A stretch of DNA of 64,000 bases from Hexactinellida sp. DTS-2022 (GCA_028753945.1 JAPNXP010000001.1:2532501-2596500); one strand, 5' to 3'; positions 32,830-45,797 are shown, counted from the stretch's first letter. Notes: generated by a model not told the origin, from the sequence alone. Translations and numbers: made by a program.

Positions 32830-34216
32830 AAGTTCTCTTGTCATAAAATACTACTATTACGTATATTGAAGCAAGTTATCTAAGCTCAGTGAGCTAAAAA
32901 AATTGTATTTTTTTTATTTTTAATATTCAGCAATTTCATGCTTACCAGAAAATTTGTAGTCCGTAAAGTGAAGCCAAGACAATGATTCATGATTATTTTG
33001 CATTTTTTTGATTCAAATTCTTATAACACTTCAATAGAAGTATTTGAAACGTCGTTTTTAGGTGAAGGTTATGTAACAGTATTATCTAAATAGTGCATTT
33101 TACTCAGATCATCAAAAACGTATTAGATTTTTTCTGCAGGCGTTTACATGTTGGAGAGTCTTTGCAACTCGAAATAATTTCGAAAATTCGTACAATAATA
33201 TTGCGATTCTTTGGTTTCAGTTCCATATCTCCTAAAGTATTTAATATTTCTGGATTAAATTTTCAGGGAATATACACAACATATAGACCTATCGAAATAA
33301 GCAATAAAACGTAATTAATTAGAAGTAATTTATTTTCTCTGAAGGTGTGGGTCGAGCCTAATTAAAGTAGGTATAATTATTACAAATTGAAATATGTACA
33401 ATATTAAGTATTTATTTAAAGTACATTCAAAATATAAGTGTACTGGACCAATACACAAATTTCTAAATAACTGAGAAACAAAGAAGTAATGAGAAATTGG
33501 GTTGGTAATGCAAATATGGGAATAATTCTATATATCCTGCCAAAAATGAGCGCTCACTTAACAAAACAATTAAACAGTATTGTAAAACAAATATTATTCA
33601 AAAGTATTAATGGATTCATATAGTCACTGGTGGAAGAACTAGTCATATGCGGCACAGTATTAACTTGTCTGTACTGGGACCCATTTTAATATATTTATGA
33701 GAAACTACCAAAAATGTTTTTTTCAATATGTATTAAGCAAGAGCTCAAATCAAGTGACCCCATCCCAACATTGTGGAAACTTTGGCGGCGCTGACGCTCC
33801 GCTATTCTAGCTAAAGAATCGCCAAAGAATACACAACACTATCCGGCCGAAAGTATGTGCACATCAAATATGATTATACAAACAGTAACGGTATTTAGAA
33901 TCAATATTAAGTTGGTAATGCTTATATAAAACGATATGTTCTATCTCAACTATGTTATTCATTTTCCCCTAAATTTTTGTGGTCAAATTCACACATCATT
34001 TGATAGATTCTTCTAACTTCTTTGTCATTATATGTATTGATTATTGGATTTCAATCAGTGTATTATACAGCCATTTGTAAATACACTCCTAATCTGGTCT
34101 GATCCAATTATAATACGCCTAAATCACAAATTAATGTAACAGTATAGGAGAGGATTCCAAATTTCCGCGCTCCTAAATTCAAATTTTCAAAAAATCATGC
34201 TCCAAAAGGAAAGTCT
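32830..34216. other. Intron stretch without genes
   Basis: AT-rich sequence. A 73-codon frame at 33,093 shows no family features. GCGCTCCTA motifs appear at 34,160-34,215 next to the palindrome. Confidence 0.4.
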
Positions 34217-34724
34217 CGCGCTCCTAGATGATTCCTTGATTTCAATATTATATCACAATCTATTGTACTGTTGTATGACAGTTTAACTACCTTGTATTAT
34301 TATAGCCATGGATATTCCAGCCATGACAGTTTAACTACCAATGACAATTCTACAACTTCTTTGTAAGACTTCCTCAACTTGTAGTTCCTATTGCATGATG
34401 ACGCATTCTTTCTCACATGATGTATAAAGTTTAATAGGCTCTTATGTTTGTGTTAGTTACATTATCATTTGTTTCTCAGCGATTTATAGTATGTATGAGG
34501 TATAGCGTTGATTGAACTAATACTATTAGAAAGAATGCGGAATCATGCAATAGGAACTACAAGTTGAGGAAGTCATACAAAGAAGTTGTAGAATTATCAT
34601 GGTAGTTAAACGGTAATGGCTGTAATATCCATGGCTATAATAATACAAGGTAGTTAAACTGTCATACAACAGTACAATAGATTGCGATATAATATTGAAA
34701 TCAAGGAATTATCTAGGAGCGCGG
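34217..34724. mobile_element. Near-perfect palindromic fold-back element, about 508 bp
   Basis: The left arm starts GCGCTCCTAGATGATTCC and reads inversely from the right edge, with arms of roughly 210 bp. Each arm contains the motif GACAGTTTAACTACC, once or twice, and CTACAACTTCTTTG. The arms differ by a few substitutions and short indels, and the loop is about 90 bp. It has no coding capacity. Its transcript would form a long hairpin. Confidence 0.85.
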
Positions 34725-34811
34725 TATTTATATTTATCTCCATAACTAGTAATGATAGACGTCATAAAAGTACTATAGCTATATAGTAGAATCTTGGTAT
34801 CAAGGGGGAAG

Positions 34812-36305
34812 CTAAATTTGTCCCACGACCCAGTACGGAATTTGTCCTACGATCCTGACGGAATTTGTCCAACGCCACAGTTCGGGATATATACTACTGC
34901 ACAATTTGAGATCTTTTTCTTATTGACAACTTCAGGCCTTGAATAACTAGAATAGACCTATAAATGTAAAATAAAATTTGTATATATATATATATATATA
35001 TATATATACTCTTTCTACAGTTCCCCAATTTTTAATGGAATATACTATTGTCGAAGGACAAAAATTAAACTCAAAGAATTATGTACGAGTATGTCAAGGA
35101 TTCCGTTAGGTTAAAGTTAGAGAATCCCAAACTCAACTTTTTTTTTTCACGAAATTATTTGATAGAAATCTTTCCCACAATAACGATCATCGGTTGCTGG
35201 TTTCACTACACAAAAGAGCTTTATGAAAAAGTTCAAAAACTAGGACTAACAATATTATATAAAAATAATCAACATTTTCGAAAGTGGATTCGACGACTAA
35301 TGGCGTTACCAGAAGAAGAAATCCACCCTGTTATTTGAGATTGGAATTATCAATTGCTGAATTAGTTGACTCTGAAAAGAAATTTAGAACATATTTTTAT
35401 AGGACATGGTTATGTGGAATTAATAACCTATCGGTGTTTTATTATGAAATAAGCTACTAATAATGGGGCCGAGTGTTACCATAAAACACTGAAGTCATAT
35501 ATTAAATCGCCTCAACCAAACATTTGGAGATTTATGGAATGCTTAAATAACTTAATCTCCGATTATTACATCGAATTACAAAGGTTGTCTAATGGTCTGG
35601 ACACTACAAGAGGAAGTGAATGCAAGACAAAAAATAAAAATTCATCGCAGAATACAATTAAGAGAACATTTTCTCAATCAAAACTGTTCATCGCTAGAAT
35701 ATCTTGATTCAGTTGCATTAACAATTGGAAATGAGAATCTTAATCCAGAACCAATTAATGACATCTCTGACGTAATACTAGATTCTAAAACTGATGAAGA
35801 TGAAGTGAATCATGATTTGTGTCATGTATGCCTACTCCCCAGATCAGAAAACCTTGATCTCTTATATGATCATTGCATTCATGAGGGCTACTGTAAAACA
35901 TGTGCAAATCATTAATTAGAATTTGAAGCTAACTGTCCAATTTGCAGATCCAAAATTAGTGAAGTATTGAAAGTGTTCCAATAACTATAACAAGTTGTTC
36001 TCCTAGTTAACTCCTACTTAATTCTTATTCTATTATGTATTTCACTTTAGATTTAATTTTTCACCATTTATTATTATTCCTCACTCTCTTTCGTTTCAAT
36101 GGTCGTTTTTACAAGTTTAACAAAACCAAACAATTCTGGTCGTTATTATCGTAGGACAAATTCTGTATAGGATCGTAGGACAAATTCCGTACCGTACAGT
36201 GGCGTAGGACAAATTCCGAACTTGATAGAATGGTAGGACAAATTCCGTGCTGTTTAGTCGTAGGACAAATTCCAGTAATATCATAGGACAAATTCCGGTG
36301 ACTCG
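34812..36305 (+). mobile_element. MULE remnant with tandem-array inverted ends
   Basis: The left side carries three copies and the right side six copies, inverted, of a unit built on GAATTTGTCCTACGA. The coding remnant of a MULE transposase with a RING finger lies between. A (TA)n run of about 30 bp lies at 34,981-35,010. Outer limits are approximate because the arrays fade out. Confidence 0.7.
35081..35984 (+). pseudogene. MULE transposase fragment with C-terminal RING finger
   Basis: Starting at 35081 the reading YEYVKDSV...IIGCWFHYTKELYEKVQ and FRKWIRRLMALP matches the second half of a MULE (Mutator-like) DDE domain. A change of frame near 35,340-35,450 continues as NNGAECYHKTLKSYIKSPQP with the usual final acidic residue. 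Another near 35,590 leads to VWTLQEEVNARQKIKIHRRI. The tail is a complete C3HC4 RING finger: CHVC, DHCIH, CKTC and, after one in-frame TAA at 35913-35915, NCPICRSK, ending at 35984. The N-terminal DNA-binding part and the first two acidic motifs are missing. RING fingers usually act as ubiquitin ligases; a role in this element is inference. Confidence 0.8.
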
Positions 36306-36707
36306 TGTCAAGGTATCATAGCATCCTTCAGAATTGTGCTATTTCATCGTATGATTACCTATTCGCTATTTTGGGTGCGAAATATCGTGTTTTAATAACC
36401 TGTTTTATCATAGTTAAACGCGATATAAATGTTCAAGATTGGAACATGATGATGCCCTTGAGCCCTATTATTTGTGCGGTTTACGAATCAAGCATCTATT
36501 GATCAATACCATACGATATCCCTGATTTTTCTTCAGTTCGCCAAAATCATATACACTCAGATATAACAAGTGTAATTATCTTCAAAAATGGGAAGATATG
36601 ATGTTTCATTCATGCGCTCCTCTCCGTTGTTCCAAAAGGTATCTATGATAATTGATCTCATTTCGAGCAGAAATTCCAGTGAGATAAGGAAACCGATATC
36701 TCTACAC

Positions 36708-36850
36708 CAGCGTTTCTCAACCGGGACCCTCGGCCCCCTGGGGGCCACGAGGCCTTTGGCACGAGGCTTTTTATTGAAGGGTAGGGGGCCACGGGTACTG
36801 AAGGTCTGGGTAGGGGGGGGCCACGGGCCATTAAAGGTTGAGAACCACTG
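36708..36850. mobile_element. hAT (Charlie-like) MITE, 143 bp
   Basis: The ends CAGCGTTTCTCAACC and the complement of CAGTGGTTCTCAACC are classical hAT ends. Flanks CTCTACAC and CTCTAGAC agree at 7 of 8 positions (36700-36707 and 36851-36858). The interior is GC-rich (GGGGGCCACG motifs). Open frames across it are artefacts. Confidence 0.85.
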
Positions 36851-37492
36851 CTCTAGACAACAAAAAGCACCACGAAATCGCTTGAAATCTTTAATCAATG
36901 GTTTAAAATCTTTAGATTGATTCGATGTCACCAAATTTATAGTCAATTCCATACGAACGCTAACTTACTATCCACGAAAATTTTATTCTCCTTTGCGTTA
37001 AGGAATACCTAAATTTTCGATCATAGTCATAACATCCTGTTTTCTAAAGATACTCCAAACTCTCCTTTCGGAGTACGGCCAATTGCATTGACTGTGCAAA
37101 ACCTAGAAATAATCAATTATTTAATGGATAAAATAAATACACAAGTCGCCATTAAAACAAGGCTTGACATTTCCAAATGGAAACATGATAGTTTCCATAG
37201 CTCAAAGCTTATTAGATGGCAATGTCCGAAATTTTTAGTGGGACGTCAGTTGTCAACACCACATTTCGCTAAGTAAAGAATTTAGAACTACAGTAGTTAG
37301 ATGTGGATTCCCTATTATCAGATTAATACTGAGTGTAAAAGAGCTTTGCAATTCAGTAATGTTGACCAATTCCTATCAAATTTAACAACACAGATTTGGA
37401 TTCACCCACGAACCCATTTCACTTATAGATATATTTCCTGCTTCTCAACTACACAGTTATACGTGTATATTTCGGTGGTTTATGTTAGTATA

Positions 37493-37666
37493 CAGTATAC
37501 TCCGCTTAATAGAGCCACCGGTTAATCGATTTCTCCGCTTAATCGGGTCAAGATTTCACAGGATTTATAGGACAGAATTGCAGTTTGGCTTAGAATATTT
37601 TCGGTTAATCGGTTTCTCCGCATAATCGGGTCAAAACAACCTGGCTCTATTAAGCGGAGTCGACTG
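37493..37666. mobile_element. Tc1/mariner-like MITE, 174 bp
   Basis: The ends CAGTATACTCCGCTTAATAG and the complement of CAGTCGACTCCGCTTAATAG lie between TA dinucleotides (37491-37492 and 37667-37668). CTCCGCTTAATCGG is repeated inside. Confidence 0.8.
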
Positions 37667-37886
37667 TATATCATTTGCGGTCTGAGGCCGATAGATGATC
37701 GCCTACATTTAAAAATCTCTAAAAAGATTCCATCAAAATCACACGCAACTTTTTGTAAGAAAAAACTGGAGGAACGACATCTACTGGAAAGATTCACGTC
37801 AATGTTTTTTAGATAAACACGAGTTTATTTTCTGGATAACTTATTTAATAACCAATAAATTGGTGAGAGAAGATAGAACCCACCCA

Positions 37887-38325
37887 AATAGGCGTATAAT
37901 TCGGGGGACGAGGTGTGCGCCCCCCTAGATTTTTCAGCTGGGGAGGGTTGTCCATACTACCGCCCTCACTATTTGTTTATTTTCTCTCCAATGTGTAGGA
38001 GAATAATAACACGAATCCTCAGTATTTGAAGGAAACTAAATAATCAAAAAAATAATTGATGTCAGCCCATTAAAAATAACCCAATTTAGTTGAAACCTTT
38101 TGAACGAAGGTGTTTTGGTAAAAACATAACTGGTTCATTGTGAATTGTATATTATCCGAACATTTATAACCAGTCCCAACGAGTTCGGATAATCGAGGTT
38201 ATACTGCATAAACACTAGGCATCTCTGCTTTTATTTTTTAGATATTAAATTAATGGAAATCGTTATTAGAAATCTCTTATCTCGGCCCCCAGATTTTTGC
38301 GATCATAAGATAAATTCTACGCCCA
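37887..38325. mobile_element. Possible hAT-like element
   Basis: The ends AATAGGCGTATAATTC and the complement of CATGGGCGTAGAATTTA form a loose inverted repeat, with CCCCC/GGGGG runs just inside. Flanking octamers CCCACCCA and CCCACTTA match at 6 of 8 positions. A tiny Tc1-like hairpin lies at 38,148-38,212 (TATTATCCGAAC and its inverse). Confidence 0.4.
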
Positions 38326-39139
38326 TGCCCACTTATACATACGAAACTATCGGCTATTTTGAGAGTTTACAATTCTAACATGCAATTAAGACAGATCTGC
38401 TCGAAACATTCTGCAAAAATACATGGAAATGATATTGTCGATTTCCCCTGATACATAAGCTCTTGGCCCATTGTATTGAGTTTATCCGAGATTATAATAA
38501 TGGGCATGGGTTAAAAGAGTTCTCAGAAGAAGAATTGGAAACATGCAGCTAATTGATACAACGATTTCGAGAGCATTTTGCCAGAAAGAGCTGTTTTTCT
38601 TGAACCACAAAGGACGTGTTTGCACAGAGCGACCCTTTATTGTAAAATTTTCGAAATTTTCTAAGTGCGGTGATTGTGGTGAATATGGACACACAAACCG
38701 AGTAAGATGAAAAAAGATTAGTAAACAAAAAAATATCAAAATATATCTGCTTACTATTTGCTTTTTAACAATTCTTTAAGATGAAAAATCCAAAATTGCA
38801 GCTGTGCATGCTACTGGCTGGTTTATGGATAGTGCCTCCAAAAGAAAATGCTGTCTGCACAGCTGCAATTTTGGAATATTTTTCGACATGTCATCATCAC
38901 TATGAAGGTGTTAAACCATTTCAGTAGGGTGTTTTGGAATGTAGTGACCCTTAGTGAGTTGGAAGCTACGTTTTAGCTCACTTCATTTCAAAGATAATCA
39001 CGTTTCAGTCAAAAATACTAAGTTTTGAGTCAGCATTTTTATGTGCACCCATTTCAAATAAATAATTCATAAAATTGTAAAAACATATTATTTACGATAT
39101 CATCACCTCAAGGTGTCAAGACCCACTTGTATAGGTGGT
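38326..39139. other. Intron stretch with an element fragment
   Basis: No gene. A segment at 38,780-38,895 (CCAAAATTGCAGCTGTGC; TTTTTCGACATGTCAT) recurs in diverged form at 40,440-40,575, indicating a dispersed repeat. Confidence 0.4.
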
Positions 39140-39295
39140 CAAGGGCGTAGCCAGGCCAAAATATAGGGGGGGGGGGAGGAGTGCAAATGTACAACCAGCG
39201 AGCGTGGCGTGCGACTTAAAGGGGGTCTGGACTCTGGAGGTGAAAATGGCTGAGCTAGGGGGGGAACTGTACCCCCCACCTCCACCACGCCCAAG
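39140..39295. mobile_element. hAT-like MITE, 156 bp
   Basis: The ends CAAGGGCGTAGCCAGG and the complement of CTTGGGCGTGGTGGAGG. Flanks TAGGTGGT and GAGGTGGT agree at 7 of 8 positions. A G-run of about 12 lies near the left end and a C-run near the right end. Confidence 0.7.
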
Positions 39296-39909
39296 GAGGT
39301 GGTTCGTGTCATAAGGAATTACTGATAAAATGAAAGTTTGTTTTTAACTTATATCAATTCTGAGATTAATGAAATTTAGATAATTAGTATAAATATTTAA
39401 TTAATATATTAATAATTTACACCAATAATATGTTGAGCAAAATATATTTAGTTCAATTATTTGCAATAATTATTAATCTAAATTGAATTTCACTATAATA
39501 TTTGAATACAGCGAACTAGATAACTCCAAAAATATAATTGGAACCGTCTCTATAAGTTACACACACAGCAAATTAATTATGTCAGTGTATCCATTGTGCA
39601 AGAATATTCTCGCAGAAATAAATAAAATTACATAATCTGTCGTTGTTATGGAATGTAAAATCTTTTTTTCAAATGTAAAATAGAAGCATAAAGATCTCAC
39701 AAGTTGAATCAATATAATAATAACAACGAGTTGAAAAATTAGAATTATATTTAACACTTTCAATTGAAATGAAGTGTTAGTAAACAAAGGAAATTTGTTA
39801 GTAAACAAAAGGAAAATTTTCTCAATTGTGGCACAAACTAAGCCCAATTTGAAAATTCGTACACTGTGAAAATGTGTAGAATTTAATTCTCTATCGAATG
39901 CATATAAGG

Positions 39910-40258
39910 CCATATAGAATAAATAACTTGTTTATCATATCCATCAGCCCCAATTTTTACCCCCCGGCCGGATATATATTATTAACACATTATGAACATA
40001 ATCGCACAGATATTAGCTATAAACTTGTCTAAAGTACTCTTAATGTATCAATTTGGAATAAGTCTTGTATTTTAGAGAATTATTTGGGCATTGTCATGTG
40101 TCTTTCTAATTACAGTAAATATAAATATTTATTGTTTGGCATAGGATAATGTCATTTGCAAATAAATGGAAATAAAAATAATAATAAAATCCCTTCCGCC
40201 GTCCGTATTTTCTGAAATAATCCGGGTGATAAACAATTAATTTATTTTACCTGGCTAA
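39910..40258 (+). repeat. Dispersed 330-350 bp MITE, copy 1 of 3
   Basis: It starts AGGCCATATAGAATAAATAA and ends GATAAACAATTAATTTATTT plus TACCTGGC. The start and the inverted end share AGGCCA and AATAA...TTGTTTATCAT. Copies 2 (43302-43655) and 3 (62671-63027) have the same orientation and align along their whole length with about 75-80 % identity by eye. Confidence 0.75.
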
Positions 40259-41039
40259 AATTAAATATTCGGGCACTATTTCTTGTTCCTTTTCTAACAT
40301 TAAACAAGTGAAAAATGTGTCCAAAAAAATATCGTGACCCCAGGTGCACATTTGTAACCCATGAGACACCTGTCCTGAAAATTTCAGTTCTTGATTAATA
40401 AAACTCTGATCTGTGGAGGATCTACCGATAAATAATAAAACATCCAAAACTGCAGCTTGTTTCGCAAACGCATTTCCCTTTGGAGGCACTACATTTGGTG
40501 GTTGGGTAACTAGTATTGCCTCCAAAGGAATACTCTCGGCACAGGTTGCAATTTACTAATTTTTCGACATGTCATGAAAGCCTCAAAGTGTTTACACCCA
40601 TTTATCAAGTTAGCACGGGACAAAGGAACGATTGATGAATCTTAAACCATCTTGAGTTGAATGCCATTCATTTAATATTTATTGGTAAATAATGATATTA
40701 TTAGTTAATTATTTAGGCTTTGTTATCCACGGTGAGTTGAGTTAAGTCAACAAATTCCTTATATTATTTTATTTTATTTAATCCATTGCATAGTAATACT
40801 ACAATTAAATAGAAGCCAGCTGGAATATACAAGTTAAATCAATATATTTATCGCAAATTGAAACAATAGAGTAAATTTAACATGTTAAATCAATATAATT
40901 ATTACAAGTTGAAACAATAGAAGACTTATTAAAAATTGATACATTAATAGTACTCTACACAAGTTTATAGCCAATATTTTGTACGATTATGTTCATAAAA
41001 TATTTTAATAAATATAGGACAATTGTAAAAATGAAAGCC

Positions 41040-41195
41040 AATAGGTTTGAGCTCCGCATCCGCATCCACATCCGCATCCGCATTCGCGCATGTAAAGATG
41101 AAAACACTGCATCCGAATCCGCGGAGTTAAAAATTTGCCATCCGAATGCACGTCCGTTTCGCGGATGTGGAAAAATTCGCATCCGTCCCATCCCT
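41040..41195. repeat. GC-rich hexamer repeat (CGCATC)
   Basis: CGCATC/CCGCATCCGCAT units occur in tandem on the left and as GGATG/CATCCGTCCCATCCC on the right. The arrangement is like the end-rich part of a hAT-type MITE. Translations rich in Arg-Ile or Met-Arg pairs come from the repeat, not a gene. Confidence 0.55.
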
Positions 41196-41334
41196 AGCTA
41201 ATGCGCACAGAAATACGTAATGCCCCTAAATTATCATTTTCGCTCGCTGTGAAAAGATATAAAAGTAATGACATAATCATTTCAAATAATGAAATAATGC
41301 GAATAATTCTAGGTTGATGAACCATATCCAAAGT

Positions 41335-41815
41335 AACTCTAAACGATCACAAGTATTTGAACAACAGGAAATTTAATCGAGATACAATACTTCTTGTAGA
41401 GCATTCTAATGTAAGTTTAATTTCTGTGAGATGACTTTAAATAATTCGGGATAATTATAAAATTAAACCTCATGATTTGCACGATTGGAACAAAACTGAA
41501 CGTGGCTGTCTTTCAGGGGGAAAAAATTATAACGTAAGAAATTAGCATCTAGAGTAATGTGGTATTAACATTTGTAAACAGAATTTGTCCACTCTAATTG
41601 CATCGTAGCAATCAGGAATTATGCACTTATTTAGTCATTATATAGTTAATAAGTATAAGAACGCAATAAAAATGTAAATTACAAATTTGCTATTTGTTAC
41701 ACTCACATATCGTCTTATAAACCTTCATGTTGAAACTTCTACAAATGGTATTATGTTGCTAGACGCTTGGATGTACTATTACAAATAATTGTTGTTCAAA
41801 TACATTTGGTCCGAT
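41335..41815. mobile_element. Uninterrupted relative of the Ginger-hosting element
   Basis: The left end ATCACAAGTATTTGAACAAC and the complement of CCAAATGTATTTGAACAAC form an inverted repeat. The interior aligns with the pieces of the element at 14397-20116. At about 41,410-41,440 the sequence runs unbroken through the place where the Ginger element sits in the other copy, so it shows the empty site. Confidence 0.7.
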
Positions 41816-42680
41816 AGTGTCATTATATGTGTCTATTTTCAATATAACGTCCATTTTAGAACGAGAGGACGTTTGTTCCAATTTGATGACGTTAAAATTA
41901 TAAATATTCAAGTTACACTTAATATATTTTGGTACCAACCGATTTCTTAGGACCGATAACTTATACTAAAATAATAAATAATATGGCCGAAGATGGGTTA
42001 ATGCCTATTCGACGATAGAAGCCATTTCGGGATTATGTGTTTTATTAGGACACCATAATGAATTTTATATATAATATTTATTTGGTTTCATATTAACATT
42101 TATTTCTCTCAATTAATGGCACAAGATGTGTTACCGGTCACTAACTTTTGTTTATATGTGCAATAGAATATGATAGGTAACTCTGAATGAGAAATATTTT
42201 CTTAAAGCATTCGTTCTGACGTCCCGCGAACCAAAATTAATATGTCCCTTTCATTGCCTTAAGTTTTATCTATGAAGCATTGAGATTTACTAAAAAAATT
42301 CGCGCTCTGCATTTTTACATTTTAAGCATCGTTGGCAAGCAGCATAAGCAGCACTTTACTCACATATATGTTTTAAATACTGTATGTTGAAAAATACAGG
42401 TATTGTGTGAAACTAATTTATTTTTGGAATCTAAGTGCCATTTGAAAAAAATAGAGAGAATAGATTCGTTCTATACCTCGGATTTTCTGGTTTCAAGAAA
42501 GTAATAATTATTTCAGTAGTTTGATTTATTAAGCCTAATATATTAGCTATCGGTGAGCAAAAAGCGAGTCTCTAGCTCATAAACGTACTTTTCAAGTAGC
42601 AGCCAAATATGTATAATTGGAATTATGATGTCAATATAAATTGGTTTTTGACTATATTACATATTAACAGAGCATATTAA

Positions 42681-42807
42681 CAGAGGCGTCGCGTGGGTGA
42701 GGCCAGTGCCCCACCTGAATTTAATTGTGCCCCAGTTTAATAGCCTGTGTATATCACCTGTGACGCATTTGAGCTTCACCAGTGGCGGCTGGCTAGCGCC
42801 GCCACTG
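42681..42807. mobile_element. hAT-like MITE, 127 bp
   Basis: The ends CAGAGGCGTCGCG and the complement of CAGTGGCGGCGCTAG are flanked by the identical octamer CATATTAA (42673-42680 and 42808-42815). The interior holds CACCAGTGGCGGC. Confidence 0.85.
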
Positions 42808-43301
42808 CATATTAATAATGGGAATTATGCATTGGATATCTAAGGAATATGGGAGAAAGATTACATATACTGCGAGAAGTCAAATTACCATTTACAGCAA
42901 CTAACTTGTTGTTAACTGCACATACTATATGCTGTTAACAACAAATTAGAATATTCAATAGCAGCTAACCTAGTCTTAATTAAATATAAACACCTGATGT
43001 AATTAGCTAATTAATGCTCATTACCATATGGTAAATATTCATTTGGAAGGATGTAAACTTAATGCATTAGAGAAGAAAAATTAGCTGTCAACTTAAGCAA
43101 ATCAAATAATAATAGCTAACAGCAAAATGAGTTGTCAACAAAATTTCTACCGCCACTTACAATTTATTTATTTTGTAAACAGGTTCATAGTATGTGCAAT
43201 ATTTGTAAGTATTCAGGTTGCATTGAGAACTACTCACTTCGTATAGTTTTAGTGTGCTTCTTTAGGATAGTAGGACTCTAATATTGTGTTGTATATACTT
43301 A

Positions 43302-43655
43302 GGCCATATAAAATAAATAACTTGTTTATCATCCCCGTCAGTCCCAAATTTTACCCCCCGTAAAGGATATATTTTATCGTTATCCTATGAACATAATCGT
43401 ACAGATATTAGCTATAGTAAACTTTGGTAAAGTACTAATGTATAATTAGTCTTGTATTTAGAAATTACTTTAATTATTTTGGCATTATCATGCGATTTTC
43501 TAAGTAAATTAAATACGTGTATGTATATTTATTGTTAGGCATATGATAATGTTATTTACATAATAATGGAATAAAAAATAAAAATAAATACCGTCCGCCA
43601 TCCCAATTTTCTGAAAGAATGCCGGATGATAAACAATTAATTATTTACATGGGAC
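43302..43655 (+). repeat. Dispersed 330-350 bp MITE, copy 2 of 3
   Basis: It starts AGGCCATATAAAATAAATAA and ends near GATGATAAACAATTAATTAT. It aligns with copies 1 and 3; internal marks shared by all are ACCCCC, ATATTAGCTATA and GGCATT(A/G)TCATG. Confidence 0.75.
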
Positions 43656-44213
43656 CCCAGGGCATTCGTGTGTTTTGAACTAACTTATATTATCAGTTAA
43701 TCGAGAATATTATGAGTCTATATTGTCGATATTTGAGAATTTGAAAAGTATTAAATAAAAATACAAAACAATACAATGTAGTTAACCCCTGTCTGTTAGA
43801 TATTGTATTTCATTAAAAATACAATATAAATTACAACTGACTGGCAACAATAAGGTAACAAAGTATTAAAAAAGTTAACTGTATAGTAATAGTAACCAAT
43901 TAAATTAAGCAACATTTGAAATTTAAATTTACAAATATTAGAACTTATCGTATCTCATTGCTTGAAGAATAATAAAAATAGTTCCAATGGATAATTGTGT
44001 TGTGATACCAAAAGTGACGGATGATATTTGCAATGAACGCCTTTGATTTATACTGAATAGACAACTATTTAGTGGGCCAATATTCATATTCCTGCAATTA
44101 TTTTACTATGCCAACCACTACGTAGGCCCAGTTCATATTTCACAGCCTCAGATAGTAGATTTTGAGTTCTTTTCCCGATTTTAAAGAATAGAATTTTGCT
44201 TTAGTATTCAATG

Positions 44214-44580
44214 TTACTAGCGCGCTTCGCTTGCTAGGTCGCTTCGCGAAGAACACAACCACACATCAACCGATTCGCGGTTGGTGTGTGGTTCATACAC
44301 TTCTAACATTGATCATAAACCGTAATAGGCCTAAATAGTCGATTTTAACAATGAAAATTGAGTGATTACGTCATCATGCGATAATGAGTAAGCATATTGG
44401 CAATCTGGTGTGACCAACGTGTCCGCATCATTAATGTCCACGTTCTAATAAATTTTCAGAATTTTATCTCTTAGAGGACGGGAGTTATATGCGATTAAGT
44501 AAATTTTCATGCTTCTCGAAATGTGACAATGACGTCATAATTTGTCGAGGTGTGAGAAATTTTAGTGGAAATCTCAAGTC
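44214..44580 (-). mobile_element. Helentron-type element, 3' half only
   Basis: The GC-rich tail (TTACTAGCGCGCTTCGCTTG) lies at the left. It is followed by the hairpin pair CCACACATCAACCG / CGGTTGGTGTGTGG and by sequence shared with the copy at 12872-14242 up to GGAAATCTCAAG. The 5' half is missing. Confidence 0.7.
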
Positions 44581-44814
44581 AAATTAACTTCTATAAGCAT
44601 AGATTGTATTAGAGTGAAAAACAGAAACTGGCCTCTCTTTTTTATCCGTTGGTCGGCTGCTTTCCCATCTGTATTATATAGTAGTCTATGATTTACTTTA
44701 AAATCCAATTTTGAGTTTTCAGTTTGTATGGCTCTGTTGTATGACGATTTACTTACCATGACAGTTTACTTAACGGTATTTCAACATGTATTAAAGGGAC
44801 GCTGCATTAGATCG

Positions 44815-45000
44815 AATTCTTTAGTTGTCGATAGATCGAAAATGAACAATTGTCGATAGATCGACTCCATTTCTAAGGATATTGTCGATAAATCTACTCC
44901 ATTTCTAAGGGGTTGTCGATAGATCGACTCCATTTCTAAGGATATTGTCGATATATCTACTCCATTTCTAAGGAGATGGTCGATAGATCGACTGTTTTTT
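44815..45000. repeat. Tandem array of about 37-bp GATAGATCGAC units
   Basis: Five to six units of TTGTCGATAGATCGACTCCA followed by TTTCTAAGG occur in tandem, with occasional GATAAATCTAC variants. The unit contains the palindrome TCGATAGATCGA. An inverted partner array was not found nearby. Confidence 0.7.
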
Positions 45001-45797
45001 TATGGAGGTTTTACTAATAAACTGGCTCATTTTTTACTGATAAAGATTGAAAAGTGAATTATTTTGAAAGAATGATTAATTGATGTAAAATAAATGAAAA
45101 ATGAATAAGAAATAATGTAATGAAATAGTAATGATTGAACAAAAAATAGTTGAAAAATAGATAATTAAATAAATATCTGAAGTCTGTTTTCATTTGGAGC
45201 TCGACAAACTGGGCATGGTTGTTCTGTTGTATGAGATTTCTACTACAATGAGATTCTTACCACTTTGAATACAAGGACCATGGGTGACAAATTACTATGA
45301 AATTCTTACTACCACAGTTATTCTTTCTCACCTGTATTCTCAAGATCTATTCTCAATATAATTGCGTGTTAACCACATGAATAACCAATTTATAAAGGAA
45401 TAACAAGAATTTGATTGTGATAATGTAATGGAATATATTCCAATACTATATCTCAATTTACTAATATAAATTATTTCTACAATACTTGTTGTTATTGTAC
45501 AGTATCAATTTATTTCAAAAAATTGTTTGTTATGTGGATTTTGCATCTGTTTGTTTGTTTGCAGCTACATAGATCGGCTAAGAAATGAGAACAATATCAT
45601 AGAATACTATTTTCTATCCAATTATTTGTAGGAAATTTTTCCAAAATTTTTTTATTTGTGAATTTCTTATCAAATTGTTAAAAAAGTTCGTATAAAGTTG
45701 ATTTCAATTGTTATACTAGGTAACCAATTATGTTGACATGAATTTATCAATTATACATGGCCTAGGACACGATACTTTGACATAATGCTATCATATA

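Noticed and set aside
36557..36952. Pair of 110- and 131-codon frames on opposite strands
   Set aside because: They owe their length to a GC-rich hAT-like MITE at 36708-36850 and overlap each other antisense.
39557..39913. 118-codon minus-strand frame with hydrophobic segments
   Set aside because: The hydrophobicity follows from AT-rich sequence (Phe, Ile, Leu codons); there is no family match and no splice or start context.
41040..41195. Frames with Arg-Ile or Met-Arg dipeptide runs
   Set aside because: These come from the CGCATC hexamer repeat and appear on both strands.
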